This document shows positions 1 to 8,119 of a DNA stretch of 64,000 nucleotides, in pieces. The notes below the pieces were generated by a model that was not told where the DNA came from, searched no databases, and worked only from the letters and a program-made list of their open reading frames with translations. This DNA comes from Candidatus Gastranaerophilales bacterium (lineage in GTDB: Bacteria; Cyanobacteriota; Vampirovibrionia; Gastranaerophilales; Gastranaerophilaceae). The stretch spans positions 6,878 to 70,877 of the forward strand of contig CAJUPC010000004.1 of the NCBI GenBank assembly GCA_910588555.1. The letters are read 5' to 3'. Every line of letters starts with the position of its first letter. The stretch's first letter is position 1. The position numbers were made by a program, and so were the translations under genes.

Positions 1-27
1 GTTTGTTTATTCTTAAGGCGGTGTTCA

Positions 28-480
28 GTGAATTATTTAAGTGTACAGCCGATATATTATACACCTTGTCAAATGCCGTGTACAAATCGCAATTATGTTG
101 TTGTTGATAAGAATAAAACGGATTGTTTTGTAAAACAAAAAGAAAACGCTTTGCCCTATATAACTGATGTTCTTACACATTCTAACAACGAAACTCAGGT
201 GACGGAAACATTATATATTCTTGACAGAATGATTGATGCGGGAACAAAAAATGTTGATAAAATGTACCCTGTTTTAGCACGGTTTAACAATACAACTTCT
301 CCGAATATCCAAACCTTTCTTGCAGGAATTTATCGGAAAATTCAGGTTCCCGACGCGTTTGGTCCATTAGTTAAAATGTTAATACAAAATTCTATGCGCC
401 CGCAAACAGCCAACTTTGATCCGAATGAAGAAATCGGCGGCGCTATTTTGTCTTATTTAAATCCGCGTTTCAGAAACTGA
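28..480 (+). CDS. hypothetical protein (start uncertain)
   Basis: I do not recognise this 150-residue protein. The reading frame starts with GTG, preceded by a purine-rich AAGGCGG, but it is open to the left edge of the window, so the true start may lie outside. Residues about 40-145 look entirely alpha-helical and could be a short HEAT-like repeat protein; that is an impression from composition only. There is no signal peptide or membrane segment in the visible part. It is followed by a palindrome-containing intergenic stretch that belongs to the next gene. Confidence 0.55.
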   Translation: MNYLSVQPIYYTPCQMPCTNRNYVVVDKNKTDCFVKQKENALPYITDVLTHSNNETQVTETLYILDRMIDAGTKNVDKMYPVLARFNNTTSPNIQTFLAGIYRKIQVPDAFGPLVKMLIQNSMRPQTANFDPNEEIGGAILSYLNPRFRN

Positions 481-483
481 CAA

Positions 484-501
484 TGTTACAATTTTGTAAC
501 A
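484..501. promoter_or_regulatory. palindromic operator-like site
   Basis: Inverted repeat TGTTACA-ATTT-TGTAACA, about 90 bases upstream of the next start codon. Half-sites of the same sequence occur upstream of the genes at 16291 and 60512. The dyad has the geometry of a Crp/FNR-type or similar dimeric regulator site. The regulator is unknown. Confidence 0.45.
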
Positions 502-590
502 TGAGTTTCAACATGTTTAAAGTTTTTAAACGCATGTGTCGACATTAAGATTACAGATGTACTAAGTAATCGAAAGGATGTTCGACAGCA

Positions 591-1610
591 ATGGGAATGG
601 CAGCGTCACAAGCTAGATTTTTAGGCCTGACAGCCAGAAAAAACAATGTTGAATTTGAAGGTCAGCAGATTAACCAACAAAGAACAGCATTGTCTAACCA
701 GTCAGCAAATTATTATAATGATTTGCTCGGCATGTCTGTGCCCGTTCCGCCGTCTGTCGATGATTACACTAAAACTGTTTATACTTTCGAAGATGGAGCT
801 TTGACTAACCAAATTACATCTTTGATAGCTCAAGGCGGCGGTAAATATACCGTAAGTTATTTAAGACAATGGACTGATGATTTTGCAGTCGTAACAGCAT
901 CTACAAGTGTTGTAAACGGTTCTCAAAACGGTCCTTGGCAGGTTGGCGCACAAAAGTTAAGACCGCTTGGAAATATTACGGCTGCTGATATAGCGGCAGA
1001 TGAATATTTAAGTTCTCTTTCAAGCAGTCAAATTGACCAATTAAAAAAAGAAGAGCAGGAGTATGCTCAGTTAATTCAAGAAGAACTCGGAGCGGGTACT
1101 TATCTTGTAAGATATATTCAAAACACTTCAACTGGAGAATGGAGCCCGTATTTCTACCGTCAGAGTGATTTGCAGAAAGCAGGTTATGATGGTAACGGCA
1201 ATTCTTTGTCCAATGTGAATTGTTATACAATCGGCTCCAAAACAAGAACCGAAGAATTAAAAGCTGTTCAAGGCTGTGAAATTGAAAAAGACAGCTCCGG
1301 ACGTTTAATTAATATTACAATACCTGACGGTGACGGTAAGCCCAGAACTTATGCTCTGACAACTTCTACAGTAACCGATCAGGATAAATATGAAGATGCA
1401 ATGAACCAGTATGAGTATGAAAAATATGAATACGATCAAGCAATTCAAGAAATAAATTCTAAGATTGAAATTATTCAAGCAGAAGACAAAAATCTTGAAT
1501 TAAGACTAAAACAATTGGATACTGAGCAGAAAGCAATATCAACCGAAGTTGACGCTGTTTCTCAGGTTATCCAAAAGAACACCGAAAGTTCATTTAAGAC
1601 CTTTGGTTAG
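591..1610 (+). CDS. hypothetical coiled-coil protein
   Basis: Unrecognised 339-residue protein with no signal peptide. The N-terminus (residues 1-60) is helical and resembles the N-terminus of the smaller protein at 16291: a T-x-x-K-x4-F-E pattern followed by an R-T pair. The middle (about 70-260) is polar and beta-rich, with no family I can name. The C-terminal 80 residues are a highly charged coiled coil. A -AAGGATG- ribosome site precedes the ATG. It has its own upstream regulatory palindrome and is followed by an intrinsic terminator, so it appears monocistronic. A structural or appendage role is possible from the coiled-coil layout, but that is speculation. Confidence 0.6.
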   Translation: MGMAASQARFLGLTARKNNVEFEGQQINQQRTALSNQSANYYNDLLGMSVPVPPSVDDYTKTVYTFEDGALTNQITSLIAQGGGKYTVSYLRQWTDDFAVVTASTSVVNGSQNGPWQVGAQKLRPLGNITAADIAADEYLSSLSSSQIDQLKKEEQEYAQLIQEELGAGTYLVRYIQNTSTGEWSPYFYRQSDLQKAGYDGNGNSLSNVNCYTIGSKTRTEELKAVQGCEIEKDSSGRLINITIPDGDGKPRTYALTTSTVTDQDKYEDAMNQYEYEKYEYDQAIQEINSKIEIIQAEDKNLELRLKQLDTEQKAISTEVDAVSQVIQKNTESSFKTFG

Positions 1611-1671
1611 TGCGAGCAGATATGCCGCATAAATAAAAAGTTTCCTTTCCCTTTTTTCCTATTGATTTTCT

Positions 1672-1701
1672 AACGACAAGTGTACGATTTGTCGTTTTTT
1701 C
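1672..1701 (+). terminator. intrinsic terminator
   Basis: Eight-base stem AACGACAA / TTGTCGTT with a nine-base loop, followed by a run of six T. It ends the coiled-coil gene and sits just before the prenyl synthase promoter. Confidence 0.75.
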
Positions 1702-1720
1702 TTTATGTTAAAATATATTT

Positions 1721-2575
1721 ATGACTTTTCAGCAAAAATATATTGAGCTTCTTAATATACTAAAAGAAGAAATAGCACAGGTTTTGGATGAATTGACAAA
1801 CGGGGTTAATATTCAAGAGCCTTTGAATACAAAGCTTTATAAACTTTTAAACGCTCCTGCAAAGCATATCAGACCTTTAGTTTCTTTTTTATACCTTAAG
1901 GCAATCGGTTGTAATGTTGATGAAAAGCAGGTTTTGTTTCAAGCAGCCATTGAACTTGTTCATAATGCTTCACTTATTCATGATGATGTTATTGATGAAA
2001 GTATGACAAGACGCGGTGAAAAGTCATTGAATTCTGAATTTGGGAATAAATTGGCGGTTATTACAGGTGATTACCTTTTGTCATGTGCATTAAACAAGGT
2101 TTTAAAAATCGGTTCTATTGAGCTTATACAGATGATGGCCGATACTCTTGAAGTTATGAGTAAAGGAGAAGTCAGACAGCAGTTTAGCAAATTTAAAATT
2201 CCTTCAATCGAGGAATACATTGAAAAATCACGGCAAAAAACTGCAAAACTCTTTGAAACAGCTTTATGCGGCAGCCTGAATATAGCCGGTTCAAATTTTA
2301 ACGGTCTGAATTTTGCTCGAAATTTTGGGCTGGTCTTTCAAATACGCGACGATTTAATCAACTGTAAAACTACGCAAACAGACATAAATGACGGGATTTA
2401 TACGGCTCCTGTTATCTTGGCAGGAAGTATTGATGACCTTGAAAACGGTATTGAAAAAACTCAAACTTTGTTGAATAATTACATTGACAAAGCTTTGAAT
2501 GAACTTAAAGATATAGAGGAAAATAAATATAAAACGGCTTTGAAAGAGCTTTTGGGACTTTTAAAAAATGGATAA
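1721..2575 (+). CDS. polyprenyl (all-trans isoprenyl) diphosphate synthase
   Basis: The 284-residue protein belongs to the head-to-tail prenyl diphosphate synthase family, which condenses isopentenyl diphosphate with allylic diphosphates using Mg2+. The first aspartate-rich motif is D88-D-V-I-D92, preceded by the usual L-I-H. The family K-G-E pattern is at 148-150. The second motif is D210-D-L-I-N214, with Asn where most members have Asp. Length is slightly short for a long-chain synthase. No Shine-Dalgarno is seen; instead an extended -10 (TG-T-TAAAAT, 1706-1714) ends six bases before the ATG, suggesting a leaderless transcript. The 3' end overlaps lepB by 8 bases. Product chain length cannot be told from sequence, so no symbol is given. 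Confidence 0.85.
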   Translation: MTFQQKYIELLNILKEEIAQVLDELTNGVNIQEPLNTKLYKLLNAPAKHIRPLVSFLYLKAIGCNVDEKQVLFQAAIELVHNASLIHDDVIDESMTRRGEKSLNSEFGNKLAVITGDYLLSCALNKVLKIGSIELIQMMADTLEVMSKGEVRQQFSKFKIPSIEEYIEKSRQKTAKLFETALCGSLNIAGSNFNGLNFARNFGLVFQIRDDLINCKTTQTDINDGIYTAPVILAGSIDDLENGIEKTQTLLNNYIDKALNELKDIEENKYKTALKELLGLLKNG

Positions 2576-3215
2576 AATCAAAGAATTTTTAAAAAATATA
2601 AAAGAGAATTATATGAAAATTAATCCAATGGCAAGAGAAATTATTGAAACAATAATTTTCGTTGTCGTAATGGTTATTATAATAAGGTTTTTCATAGGTG
2701 AAATTCGCTGGATACCATCAGGTTCAATGCGTCCGACTTTGATTGAGGGGGATAGAATTGTTGTGGAACGATTTTCAAGGTTTTATAAAACTCCCGAAAG
2801 AGGAGATATTATGGTATTTTATCCACCATTTGAAAAACTTCCCAACACTCCGTGGCGAATATTTTCACGTTTGACTGGTTTTTTCTGTAAAGATATAGCT
2901 TATATAAAACGTGTAATTGGAATGCCTGGCGATAAATTTGAGATAAAAACCGATAAAGACGGCAGAAGTAAGGTGCTTATTAACGATGAGGCGCTTAATG
3001 AACCCTATATTTACAGTGAATATTATGAAAAAAACTGCACGGAAGATATGATTTGCGGACCTGTGATTATTCCCGAACATAAATATTTGATGATGGGTGA
3101 TAACCGTGGCAATTCATACGACGGCAGATGGTGGGGATTTTTGCCTGAAGACAGATTTATAGGCAGAGCCGTAGTTCTTTTTTGGCCGTTAAACAGGGTT
3201 AAAGTTTTACATTAA
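2568..3215 (+). CDS. lepB: signal peptidase I
   Basis: Type I leader peptidase of 215 residues that cleaves signal peptides at the outer face of the membrane. One N-terminal membrane segment (about 27-44) is followed by the catalytic motif S-G-S-M with nucleophile Ser53, then the lysine motif Y-I-K-R-V-I-G with Lys114. The C-terminal box M-G-D-N-R-G-N-S-Y-D-G is intact. It is translationally coupled to the upstream prenyl synthase by an 8-base overlap. It meets the next gene tail to tail with a 9-base overlap. Identification is firm. Confidence 0.95.
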   Translation: MDKIKEFLKNIKENYMKINPMAREIIETIIFVVVMVIIIRFFIGEIRWIPSGSMRPTLIEGDRIVVERFSRFYKTPERGDIMVFYPPFEKLPNTPWRIFSRLTGFFCKDIAYIKRVIGMPGDKFEIKTDKDGRSKVLINDEALNEPYIYSEYYEKNCTEDMICGPVIIPEHKYLMMGDNRGNSYDGRWWGFLPEDRFIGRAVVLFWPLNRVKVLH

Positions 3216-3593
3216 CAAATGATAATATTTCATATAATCAGCCATAATTTGTGAACTTGTCGCGTTCGCAACTGTAGCTTTCATATTCTGTTCTTTGTCA
3301 GTTTGAGAAGCTTCTTGAACTTTTTCAGTTTCTTTATTTTGAGGAGCGTTCTGTTGGATTTTTTCCTGCTGCTGTAATTCTGTCACATATTCTTGCACAG
3401 CTTTTTGAACCTCTTGCATTTTGGCTTTGTCGCCCGCAAAAGAGCCTGTTGATTGAATTCCGTTTTCGGCAAAATCTTTTAAGATTTGTGACCACTCACC
3501 GTAATTTGTAATCGTAGAACCTTGTGCCTGTGCCGCAGCCTGTGCTTTTCTAAGTTCTTCTTCCGATTGTATTCCGTCAACTTTAATGCTCAT
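3207..3593 (-). CDS. hypothetical Ala/Gln-rich protein
   Basis: Unrecognised 128-residue soluble protein with a good AAGGAGAG ribosome site. The N-terminal 55 residues contain helices rich in Ala and Gln. Residues about 60-90 form a predicted amphipathic helix, and a Gln/Glu/Lys-rich low-complexity linker (about 85-105) follows. No signal peptide or known domain was seen. Its 3' end overlaps the end of lepB, and its promoter region borders the first poly-G pilin cassette. Confidence 0.55.
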   Translation of the reverse strand: MSIKVDGIQSEEELRKAQAAAQAQGSTITNYGEWSQILKDFAENGIQSTGSFAGDKAKMQEVQKAVQEYVTELQQQEKIQQNAPQNKETEKVQEASQTDKEQNMKATVANATSSQIMADYMKYYHLLM

Positions 3594-3684
3594 AAAATCT
3601 CTCCTTAAATATATTAAAAATATTATTCCCGTTGGATTTCAGAAAATATAAAAATTGTAAAAAAAGTTAATAAAATTTATCGGC

Positions 3685-3712
3685 TTGAAAAATTTAAAAA
3701 ATAGTTTATAAT
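3685..3712 (+). promoter_or_regulatory. pilin-family promoter, copy 1
   Basis: -35 TTGAAA at 3685-3690, 16-base spacer, -10 TATAAT at 3707-3712 embedded in the family motif ATAGTTTATAAT. The same arrangement precedes the pilin copies at 20023, 26830, 54741 and 63953. Confidence 0.75.
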
Positions 3713-3740
3713 TATAATGTAAATATGAAAGGAGTAACTT

Positions 3741-4500
3741 ATGAAAAGATTTAATAGCTTCGGGGGGGGGGGGCAATCTCAGCTTAACTTCTTGTTGTAG
3801 AGCATTTACTTTAGCCGAAACATTAGTAACTTTAGCAATCATTGGTGTTGTTGCAGTGTTAGCTATGCCTGCACTTATTCAAAATTATAAACATCGTGTT
3901 GTTGAAACAAGACTTAAGAAATTTTATACTGTTATGAATCAAGCAGTAAATCTTGCTGAGATTGATTTTGGTGACAAAAATGATTGGGATTATTGGGTTG
4001 AAGATAAAAGAGATGAAGAAGGCAATCTGCTTAATCGTCAAGATGAAATGAAGCAATCAATCGAAAAGTATTTTGCTCCGTATATCAAAATAATCAAAAT
4101 AAAAGCTATGGATATGGGCGGAGAACATAAAGGTGAAAAAGTTTACATGTACTTTTTAGCAGATGGCAGTGCTTTTACTCAAACCAGACATGAAAACAGA
4201 GAGTTTAGGTTTTATCCTAAAAATCCTGAAAAATGTCATGAAATGGAACTAAAAGGTATGGAAAGCAGCGGCGAATGCTCTTTTTTATTTGCCTTTAAGC
4301 CGCATTATAATAGGGGAGGCTGGGAACATCATTATAAAAAAGGGGTAGAACCATTTTTATATGAATGGAATGGAAATCCTGACATATTGTACTCCGGTTA
4401 TGTCCGTTCTTGCAGTGTTACAGGCCATTATTGTACAGCTTTAATACAGCGGAACGGTTGGAAAGTTCCGAAAGACTATCCTCGCAAAATTAAAATATAG
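3741..4500 (+). CDS. type IV pilin-like protein, poly-G phase-variable (out of frame as assembled), copy 1
   Basis: The start codon at 3741 follows GAAAGGAG. Seven codons later comes a run of 12 G (3762-3773). Read from this ATG the frame ends soon after the tract. With 11 or 14 G the leader would join the long frame and give a prepilin of about 252 residues. Its N-terminus would be a short basic/Gly leader ending in C-C-R-A, then mature F-T-L-A-E-T-L plus a hydrophobic helix, i.e. the class III-type prepilin peptidase/N-methylation signal. The body keeps the family pattern K-K-F-Y near mature residue 40 and the C-terminal motif C-T-A-L-I-x4-W-K-V-x3-Y-P shared with the other copies. The expected location is an extracellular pilus or pseudopilus. 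The alternatives, ribosomal frameshifting or a miscounted homopolymer, cannot be excluded. Confidence 0.75.
3762..3773 (+). repeat. poly-G tract (12 G), pilin copy 1
   Basis: Twelve G between TTC and CAATCTCAGC. Tract length must be 3k+2 to join leader and pilin body; 12 does not. Longest complete tract of the family in this window. Confidence 0.85.
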
Positions 4501-4547
4501 TTGTTTAATTAAAAATTAAATAATTAAACATGTTAAGAAAAATTTAC

Positions 4548-4583
4548 AAAAGCCTAAAAAGTTCTCTTATTAGGCTTTTTTTA
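4548..4583 (+). terminator. intrinsic terminator after pilin copy 1
   Basis: Stem AAAAGCCTAA / TTAGGCTTTT with a T-rich tail. It isolates the pilin cassette from the ribosomal operon that follows. Confidence 0.75.
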
Positions 4584-4674
4584 TCATGCTGGCAAATATT
4601 GAAAGTGTGGCGTTTTTATAAAAACATTCAATATTTTCTGCTTGAATTGGCAGTGCAAAACATGTCGAAACCGC

Positions 4675-4702
4675 TTGCAATTCATAATTTAGCAAGTATG
4701 AT
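4675..4702 (+). promoter_or_regulatory. promoter of the infA ribosomal operon
   Basis: TTGCAA (4675-4680), 16-base spacer, TATGAT (4697-4702), about 50 bases before infA. The stretch 4584-4758 otherwise holds no convincing gene. Confidence 0.55.
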
Positions 4703-4758
4703 TATTAAAGTGCTGTATCATGCACAAAAAGCCGAAATTTGAAAAGGAAAATAATTAA

Positions 4759-4974
4759 ATGGCAAAAGACGTAATAGAATTAGAAGGTACGATTTTAGAA
4801 GCTATGCCGAACGCAATGTTCCGTGTAAAGCTTGAAAATGACCACGAAATACTTGCTCATATATCAGGTAAAATCAGAAAAAATTTCATCAGAATTTTAC
4901 CGGGTGATAAAGTAAAAGTCGAAATGACGCCATACGATTTGAGCAGAGGACGCATTACTTTCAGATTGAAGTAA
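4759..4974 (+). CDS. infA: translation initiation factor IF-1
   Basis: 71-residue S1/OB-fold protein, the standard IF-1 length, which occupies the ribosomal A site during initiation. The sequence carries the family blocks E-G-T-I-L-E-A-x-P-N-A-M-F-R-V and [12 protein letters not shown]. It leads the run infA-rpmJ-rpsM-rpsK-rpsD-rpoA-rplQ, as in most bacteria. The usual upstream adk-map pair is absent here and lies on the minus strand about 7 kb away. Confidence 0.97.
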   Translation: MAKDVIELEGTILEAMPNAMFRVKLENDHEILAHISGKIRKNFIRILPGDKVKVEMTPYDLSRGRITFRLK

Positions 4975-5022
4975 TGTTTACATAAAGAAAAGTACATCTC
5001 ACAAAATATAAGGAAAAACAAA

Positions 5023-5136
5023 ATGAAAGTAAGATCATCAGTAAAACCCATTTGCGATAAATGCAAATGTATCAAAAGAAAAGGCAGAATTGCCGTAATT
5101 TGTGAAAACCCTAAACACAAACAAAGACAGGGTTAA
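5023..5136 (+). CDS. rpmJ: 50S ribosomal protein L36
   Basis: 37 residues beginning [14 protein letters not shown], the canonical L36 N-terminus. The zinc ligands fit C11, C14, C27 and H32, so this is the zinc-binding (C+) form. It is too short for most ORF callers. A ribosome site AAGGAAAA lies about 8 bases upstream, and infA ends 48 bases before it. Confidence 0.96.
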   Translation: MKVRSSVKPICDKCKCIKRKGRIAVICENPKHKQRQG

Positions 5137-5436
5137 ATTTTGCGTAGAGTGGAGTGAGCGTATGCGAACGAACTCGAAGAAGCGCGGAACGAATGAGCGA
5201 AAATTTTATGAAATAAAATGAAGCGAATGTCAGTATAGCGTGGAGCAATAATTTAATACAGTCGTGAAAGTCGAATTGACGGACTTAAGCAGTCAATGGT
5301 GAGGAAGTATTTATCCCTCATACCCAAAAAAATCTAACAACAGGGGGCGGAACCCGAGGCAAAACAATGAAACCGCATTGGTGGTAATAAATCCTCGTAA
5401 TCCAAACCGAAAGCCAAAAGAAAGGAAAATTAGAAA
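5137..5436 (+). promoter_or_regulatory. 300-base non-coding leader before rpsM
   Basis: No ORF is supported here. The first 100 bases are made of imperfect GCGAACGAA / GAGTGAGCG-type repeats unlike the surrounding AT-rich DNA. The second half has several short complementary segments, e.g. GACT-TAAGC-AGTC and GAGG...CCTC, and a purine-rich GGGGGCGGAACCCGAGG stretch. It could be a structured ribosomal-protein leader. Nothing in it matches a leader I can name. Confidence 0.35.
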
Positions 5437-5802
5437 ATGGCAAGACTATCTGGGGTAGATTTACCTCGTAACAAAAGAATGGAAATCGCGTTGACATATA
5501 TTTATGGCATCGGACCTACAAGAGCTAAAAAAATTCTTGAAGCTACTAACATTTCACCTGATTTAAGAACAGATGACTTGACAGATGAAGATATTAAAGT
5601 TTTAAGAAACGAATTGGCTAACTATCACATCGAAGGTGACTTGAGACGTGAAGTTACAATGCATATTAAACGTCTTCAAGAAATCGGCTCTTACAGAGGT
5701 ATGAGACACAAACGCAACCTTCCTTGCCGCGGTCAAAGAACAAAAACTAACGCTAGAACAAGACGCGGTAAAAAAGGTATGGCTATTACTAAGAAAAAAT
5801 AA
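5437..5802 (+). CDS. rpsM: 30S ribosomal protein S13
   Basis: 121-residue S13, which binds the head of the 30S subunit and contacts the P-site tRNA. It shows the helix-two-turn-helix region I-Y-G-I-G-P-T-R-A and the C-terminal basic tail [13 protein letters not shown]. The start follows AAAGGAAAA. It is separated from rpsK by 40 bases, in the conserved order. Confidence 0.97.
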   Translation: MARLSGVDLPRNKRMEIALTYIYGIGPTRAKKILEATNISPDLRTDDLTDEDIKVLRNELANYHIEGDLRREVTMHIKRLQEIGSYRGMRHKRNLPCRGQRTKTNARTRRGKKGMAITKKK

Positions 5803-5842
5803 TCAATAAATTGTAAAAAGTAAAAAATAGAGGAAATAAAAA

Positions 5843-6229
5843 ATGGCAAGACCAGTAAAAACTAAGAAAAAAGAAAAAAAGAATGTATTGCAAGGTGTTG
5901 TACATATTCAATCAACATTTAACAATACAATCGTTACTTCTACCGATACTCAGGGTAATGCTATTGCTTGGGCAACAGCAGGTGCTTCTGGTTTCAAAGG
6001 AGCTAGAAAAGGCACTCCGTTTGCAGCTCAATCAGCAGCTGAAATGGTAGCAAAAAAATCAATTGACCAGGGTATGAAAAAAGTTGAAGTATATATTAAA
6101 GGACCGGGTTCAGGCAGAGAAACTGCTATCAGAGCAATCCAAGCTGCAGGTTTGGAAATTACATTGATTAAAGATGTAACTCCTATTCCTCACAATGGTT
6201 GCAGACCGCCTAAGAAAAGACGTGTTTAG
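5843..6229 (+). CDS. rpsK: 30S ribosomal protein S11
   Basis: 128-residue S11 of the 30S platform. The blocks [19 protein letters not shown] and the C-terminal [13 protein letters not shown] are diagnostic. It lies between rpsM and rpsD in the alpha-type operon. The stop codon is followed by a 149-base gap containing the rpsD leader hairpin. Confidence 0.97.
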   Translation: MARPVKTKKKEKKNVLQGVVHIQSTFNNTIVTSTDTQGNAIAWATAGASGFKGARKGTPFAAQSAAEMVAKKSIDQGMKKVEVYIKGPGSGRETAIRAIQAAGLEITLIKDVTPIPHNGCRPPKKRRV

Positions 6230-6314
6230 AGAATTTGGATTTTGTGAGCTTAATGGCGAGCAATAAAAGAAACTTAATGAAAAGTTTCTGCCAATAATTC
6301 AAAACAAAATATAA

Positions 6315-6358
6315 CGGGGGCTTGTTCTTAAGCCAAAGAACAAACCATAGATGCCCCG
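6315..6358 (+). promoter_or_regulatory. rpsD leader hairpin
   Basis: Outer stem CGGGG (6315-6319) pairs with CCCCG (6354-6358). Inner stem TTGTTCTT (6322-6329) pairs with AAGAACAA (6336-6343), with a nine-base 3' bulge. It ends ten bases before the rpsD ribosome site. S4 is an autogenous repressor of its operon in other bacteria, so an S4-binding leader is a reasonable inference. Confidence 0.5.
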
Positions 6359-6378
6359 AAAAAGAAAAGGAGAAAATA

Positions 6379-6981
6379 ATGGCTAGATATACAGGACCAA
6401 CAAATAAATTATTTAGAAATAAAAAAGTTAAAGATTTGTCTAACAGAAAATTAACTTCTTCTATGAGACAAACAGCTTCAGGTCAGCACGGTGCAGTTAG
6501 AAAAAAACTTTCTGAATATGCACTTCACTTGGCTGAAAAACAAAAAATCAGATTTACTTATTTAGTAAGTGAAAAACAATTTGCTAAATATTATAATGAA
6601 GCAGCTAGAAGAAAAGGCGTTACCGGTACAATTTTATTACAAATTCTTGAATCAAGATTGGACAACGTACTTTTCAGAGCAGGCTTAGGTATTACACGTA
6701 AACAAACAAGACAAATTGTAAACCACGGTCATGTTCTTGTTAATGGTAAAAAAGTTGATATTCCGTCTTACCTTGTTAAGTCTGGTGATGTTATCACAAT
6801 TAAAGCTAACAGCTCAGCATTTTTGAAGTCAGTTGTAGAATTGATTGATATGGCTTGTGCTCCTGCTTGGATGACTATTGACAAAGAAGCTCTAAAAATC
6901 ACTTTCGACAGAATTCCCGAAAGAGAAGAATTAGACCCTGAATTCAAAGAACAACTTGTAATCGAGTATTACTCTAAGTAG
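6379..6981 (+). CDS. rpsD: 30S ribosomal protein S4
   Basis: 200-residue S4, a primary 16S rRNA-binding assembly protein. The start is placed at the ATG giving M-A-R-Y-T-G-P, eight bases after AAAGGAG; a longer TTG-initiated frame would run through the leader hairpin and is rejected. The S4 RNA-binding domain (about residues 90-155) contains S-R-L-D-N-V-L-F-R and G-H-V-L-V-N-G-K-K-V. The N-terminus lacks the Cys4 zinc ligands of some S4 proteins. Its TAG stop is the first triplet of a dispersed 3'-end repeat. Confidence 0.96.
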   Translation: MARYTGPTNKLFRNKKVKDLSNRKLTSSMRQTASGQHGAVRKKLSEYALHLAEKQKIRFTYLVSEKQFAKYYNEAARRKGVTGTILLQILESRLDNVLFRAGLGITRKQTRQIVNHGHVLVNGKKVDIPSYLVKSGDVITIKANSSAFLKSVVELIDMACAPAWMTIDKEALKITFDRIPEREELDPEFKEQLVIEYYSK

Positions 6982-7050
6982 CGCGAGCTGAGGGCGCTTG
7001 TGCCGGCTTTGTGTAAGCTGACAGACCCCTTAAACGCGAGCGAGTAAGAC
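6979..7050 (+). repeat. 3'-end repeat element, copy B
   Basis: Begins with the rpsD stop codon TAG and GCGCGAGC-TGAGGGCG, and ends ...CCTTAAACGCGAGCGAGTAAGAC. Related copies at 16615-16709 and 24563-24672 (minus) share both ends, and each also supplies a TAG stop. This copy has the shortest centre. Confidence 0.6.
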
Positions 7051-7097
7051 AGCGAAAACTGTCAAACAAATAGTTAGCAAAAAACTAGGAGATAAAA

Positions 7098-8066
7098 ATG
7101 GAATTAAAAATTAAATGTGTTAATACAACAACAAGTTCTGACGGATCACAATACGGTAAATTCGTTGTTGAACCGTTGGAAAAAGGCTTTGGTACTACAA
7201 TCGGAAACTCTTTGAGACGTGTACTTCTTTCAAGCCTTGAAGGAACTGCTGTTACTTCAACAAGAATTGAAGGTATTACTCACGAATACACAGCAATCCC
7301 GGGTGTTTTGGAAGATGTAATTGATGTAATGCTAAACCTTAAAGGATTGGTTGTAAAAACTGATTCCAAAGAACCTCAAACATTAAGAATTGATGTTGAT
7401 CGTCCGGGTGCAGTACTTGCAAGTGATATTCAGCTTCCTGCAGGTGTTAAAGTTGTAAACCCTGACTGGTTAATCTGTACTGTTGCTGACGGCGGAAGCT
7501 TCCACGCTGATATTACTGTTGAAACAGGTAAAGGCTATGTTGCTCATGACGTTCCGAGAGATTCAAAAGGAATTTCAATTGATGTTCTTCCTATTGATGC
7601 AACATTTATGCCTATTAAACGTGTTAGCTACACTGTAGAAAGCACTCGTGTAGGTGATTCAATTGACTTTGATAAATTAACTATCGAGATTTGGTCTAAC
7701 GGTTCAATAGACGTAACAAACGCATTAAGCCAAGCTTCAAATCTTTTAATCGATCATTTTATGCAAATTTCATCAATTACAGGTCAAACTGTTTCACTTC
7801 CTTCAGCTTCTGTAGAAGAAGTTGTTGAAGATGATGTTAACACTCCTACAATGACAATTGAAGAATTAGAATTGTCAGTTAGAGCATACAATTGTTTGAA
7901 ACGTGCAAGCATCAATTCAATGGCTGAATTGTTGAAAAAATCAGAACATGATTTATTGAATATTAAAAACTTCGGTAAAAAATCTTCTGATGAAGTAATT
8001 GAAAGACTTCACCATTTCGGTTTAGACCTTGCTCCAAACCCTGAAATCGAAGAAGAAATCGGTTAA
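7098..8066 (+). CDS. rpoA: RNA polymerase alpha subunit
   Basis: 322 residues. The N-terminal dimerisation domain (1-230) contains K-G-F-G-T-T-I-G-N-S-L-R-R-V-L-L-S-S. A short acidic linker (about 233-246) leads to the C-terminal helix-hairpin-helix domain, with L-x-x-I-K-N-F-G-K-K-S near 290. Both domains are intact. It is preceded by TAGGAGATAAAA and sits between rpsD and rplQ, its normal place. Confidence 0.97.
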   Translation: MELKIKCVNTTTSSDGSQYGKFVVEPLEKGFGTTIGNSLRRVLLSSLEGTAVTSTRIEGITHEYTAIPGVLEDVIDVMLNLKGLVVKTDSKEPQTLRIDVDRPGAVLASDIQLPAGVKVVNPDWLICTVADGGSFHADITVETGKGYVAHDVPRDSKGISIDVLPIDATFMPIKRVSYTVESTRVGDSIDFDKLTIEIWSNGSIDVTNALSQASNLLIDHFMQISSITGQTVSLPSASVEEVVEDDVNTPTMTIEELELSVRAYNCLKRASINSMAELLKKSEHDLLNIKNFGKKSSDEVIERLHHFGLDLAPNPEIEEEIG

Positions 8067-8119
8067 CTTTAAGACAAAAATATAAGTAATATAATACTAA
8101 TAATATAAAGGACAAAAAA

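Noticed and set aside
3856..4500. Pilin genes as short proteins starting at internal ATG/TTG codons after the membrane helix
   Set aside because: Such starts would remove the processing site and helix and have no ribosome sites; the conserved ATG before the G tract has a strong one.
4530..4742. 70-residue plus-strand ORF after pilin copy 1
   Set aside because: It begins inside the terminator hairpin, lacks a ribosome site, has random composition and contains the infA promoter.
6322..6378. N-terminal extension of S4 from a TTG start
   Set aside because: It would translate the leader hairpin and the ribosome site; the ATG at 6379 gives the normal S4 start.
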